A DNA stretch of 34,860 bases, from positions 68,089 through 102,948 of the forward strand of contig JAAAIG010000028.1 of the NCBI GenBank assembly GCA_015852425.1. The letters run 5' to 3'. The notes beneath the pieces are model-generated. The model worked only from the letters and a program-made list of their open reading frames with translations, had not been told where the DNA came from and searched no databases. This stretch comes from Gryganskiella cystojenkinii (lineage: Eukaryota > Mortierellomycota > Mortierellomycetes > Mortierellales > Mortierellaceae). Positions 33,101-34,860 of the stretch are shown here, piece by piece (positions within the stretch are counted from its first letter, which is position 1; the number at the start of each line of letters is the position of its first letter). The translations under genes and the position numbers were made by a program.

Positions 33101-33632
33101 TATTACACCGATGACACGAGCAGAGCGGATACAACACCAAAAGAAGCTGAGAGAGGATGAAGAGCAGAGAAAAGAACGTGTCTACGACAATTCCAAGATG
33201 GTTCATGAGCTCAAAAATGTCTTGGGGCGCAGGCGCCACTTGAGAGAGCATGATGACCCAACCGAAGAAGGTCAGGATCAGGATCCAGAGCAAGAGCAGG
33301 TCATCATTGCTGCATCGTCCTCGTCGTCCTCGGCTCGTCCTTATTCTCTGGAGCCAACAAGAACCCAGGCTCCGACGGAATTCATCTCGCCGTTTACACT
33401 CAGCAGGCCGGTCTTTTCTCACGAGGAAGAGATGACGGAGGAGTACTCGACAACTGTCGCGGATTCATATGTTGAGATCTCCGGTGTAGGTGAAGCTGAA
33501 GAACAAGAAGAGAATGTGGAGATTTCCGGCTTTGGCGAAGCCGAAAATGAAGAGGACGAAGAAGTCGATCAAGATGACCAGGACCAGAACAAAGAGAGCA
33601 GGATGTCTGAGGAGCAACCCTCGCCGGAGTAA
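30128..33632 (+). CDS. Vezatin-like membrane protein (myosin-binding domain)
   Basis: Six exons: 30128-30179, 30310-30452, 30844-31203, 31317-32340, 32452-32622, 32722-33632; 886 residues. Vezatin/Inp2-type proteins are membrane receptors for myosins; yeast Inp2 links peroxisomes to Myo2, and animal vezatin acts at junctions and on dynein cargo. Two hydrophobic segments (about 129-149 and 166-185) form a hairpin. A helical domain then begins RRKKIQTTQSQALRSLQIL and continues to SRGYRLSTPLAPISRIEQ, the conserved core of the vezatin myosin-binding domain as I recall it. A disordered Ser/Pro/Arg-rich insert separates this from another helical part (ERLRKKFQRMHGYRREFLCE), then an acidic tail ending EEQPSPE. 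All joins keep frame. The intron 30453-30843 is long (391 nt), with CCA and AAC repeats, so a missed small exon is possible there. Confidence 0.78.
30575..30600 (+). repeat. (ACC)n microsatellite in intron 2 of the vezatin-like gene
   Basis: About nine ACC units, followed some 140 bp later by a looser AAC/AAT-rich run (30738-30785). Both lie within the intron 30453-30843. Confidence 0.85.
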
Positions 33633-33896
33633 TCCTACTATCAATACCCTTCAACGACCACCTACTACCCAACGTAGTTACATATTACAACCTGTACTCT
33701 CCTACATACACCTACATACATACACACATATCACCCCGCGTTCTTATCACGCTCACTTAACCGCGAATCACCCACCACCCGCTTGCGACAATTAGCAAGC
33801 CTCACTACCGCCTCACCTAGCCATTGTATATCAGCTTTTTTAAAAATCCTTTGAAAGAACAATAATAATTTGTCTTGAATATTCAACGTTCTACGC

Positions 33897-34771
33897 TTAT
33901 GCTTCGCTAATATGGCTCTCTACAAACAACTTGAGAACAATATCTTTGTAGCTGCCCACGGCAGCGATCAACTCCTTCTTGTTAATAAACTCATGAGGTG
34001 CATGAGCACAGAGGATCGAGCCAGGACCAAACAACAACGACTGCTTCGCGGACGTGAACGAAGGAATATCCGTGAAGTAGTTGGCGACAAAGGTCTCGAA
34101 CCCGGGGACAGAATGACAACGGACTGGTTCCCAGCAGGTCAAACGCTCGATCGAGATCTTGTCCTGGATTTGTTTCTCCTGAGGGATAATCTTTTCGACC
34201 ATGTCGAGGACTTCTTTGGTCGAGGTGGCGATTCGGAACGCGAGTCCGGCTTTACAGTGGGCTGGGACAATGTTTGCGGCCAATCCACCCTGGATGGTAC
34301 CGAAATTCAAGGTCGTCTGTCCAAAGTAAGGGTCTTTAGGCCATTCCTGACAAAAGAGGAGACAGGAAGATTATCGTTAGTTTTAACCCTAATTTTGTGA
34401 CTCAGACCGGGGGCGGGGAAAGGGTCTGGGACCTCTCTTTTTTTTTTTTTTTTGGTGGAAACTCGATTTTCATATGTTACTTACCATGGCCTTCAACTTG
34501 GCCAGGAGGTCAATCATTTTTTCGTTGGCACTCACACCGAGCTCGGGATATCCACTGTGAGCTGTTTTCCAATATATCAAAACAGAGTCAATTGAGCTAC
34601 TCCTGAGATATCGATCTTCAGCAAACAATGTATCACCGACAATCGCTTACCGGCTTTGCCTTCGATACTGATGTTCAGTCGCAAGACTCCTTTGTGTCCC
34701 AGGGCCAGACGAGACTCTGTGGGTTCTCCAACAATGAGATAGTCGGGGGTCAATCCTAAATCGTTGGCTTT
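33897..34771 (-). CDS. M20-family metallopeptidase/deacylase, 3' part (acetylornithine deacetylase-like)
   Basis: Three exons are visible: 34771-34651, 34561-34485, 34346-33897, encoding the last 216 residues; the 5' part lies beyond the window edge. M20 enzymes are zinc hydrolases cleaving N-acyl amino acids or dipeptides. PDYLIVGEPTESRLALGHKG leads into the dimerisation domain (NISIEGKAAHSGYPELGVSA, with its conserved His), then TLNFGTIQGGLAANIVPAHC, and the C-terminal FGPGSILCAHAPHEF holds the distal zinc-binding His. This pattern suits acetylornithine deacetylase/succinyl-diaminopimelate desuccinylase-like enzymes; the exact substrate cannot be fixed without the missing half. The acceptor at 34772 (TTTTGTAG) is clear. 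Its donor is not seen before 34860, so the intron runs to or past the edge. Confidence 0.88.
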
Positions 34772-34860
34772 CTACAAAAAAAAAAATACAATGGTGATTT
34801 CAATAGAAGATGAATTAGATTCGAAGTCCAACTCGACGGACATTCTTTTTTTTTTTGGGA

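Noticed and set aside
1..34860. CRISPR arrays, rRNA, intact transposon or viral insertion
   Set aside because: No regularly spaced repeats, no rRNA-like sequence, and no transposase, reverse transcriptase or integrase motifs were seen on either strand.

Overview
This is nuclear DNA from a fungus. Every long coding stretch is broken by short GT-AG introns, mostly with GTAAGT/GTATGT-type donors, and the gene set is fungal: COX12, PAF1, a three-repeat MYB, an anoctamin, a fatty-alcohol oxidase. The presence of RABL6, FERRY3 and vezatin-like genes, which common ascomycete yeasts lack, together with an F-box/LRR remnant and an orphan SANT-like gene, suggests an early-diverging lineage, most likely Mucoromycota/Mortierellomycota. 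That placement is inference from memory of these families, not from a search.

Layout. 0.4-3.3 kb, minus: long-chain alcohol (GMC) oxidase, divergent from COX12 (4.07-4.96 kb, plus). 5.3-7.9 kb, minus: anoctamin/TMEM16 membrane protein, with a tiny spliced candidate gene (8.15-8.35 kb) diverging from it. 8.4-11.85 kb, minus: RABL6-like GTPase, whose start codon sits alone in its own exon. Head to head with it, 12.2-15.75 kb, plus: a FERRY3 (C12orf4) homologue carrying an inserted UBA domain. 15.8-20.2 kb is an accessory stretch: an LRR-like gene fragment, a perfect inverted repeat, an orphan SANT-like/coiled-coil gene, a degenerate tandem repeat array and a small orphan gene behind a TATA box. 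20.9-23.7 kb, minus: R1R2R3 MYB factor with a long purine-rich (plus strand) upstream region. 26.15-26.38 kb, minus: small unknown gene, divergent from PAF1 (26.7-28.4 kb, plus). 30.1-33.6 kb, plus: vezatin-like membrane protein. 33.9 kb to the window edge, minus: 3' part of an M20 metallopeptidase/deacylase.

Exon coordinates were assembled by hand. In each multi-exon gene the exon lengths keep one open frame from start to stop, and the joins restore family motifs. Most genes are housekeeping and unrelated in function. The most notable neighbourhood is the RABL6/FERRY3 pair: two Rab/endosome-related genes sharing a promoter of about 360 bp, with a FERRY3 architecture (UBA plus proline-rich linker) that the human protein does not have. 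No tRNA, rRNA, CRISPR or intact transposon was seen.
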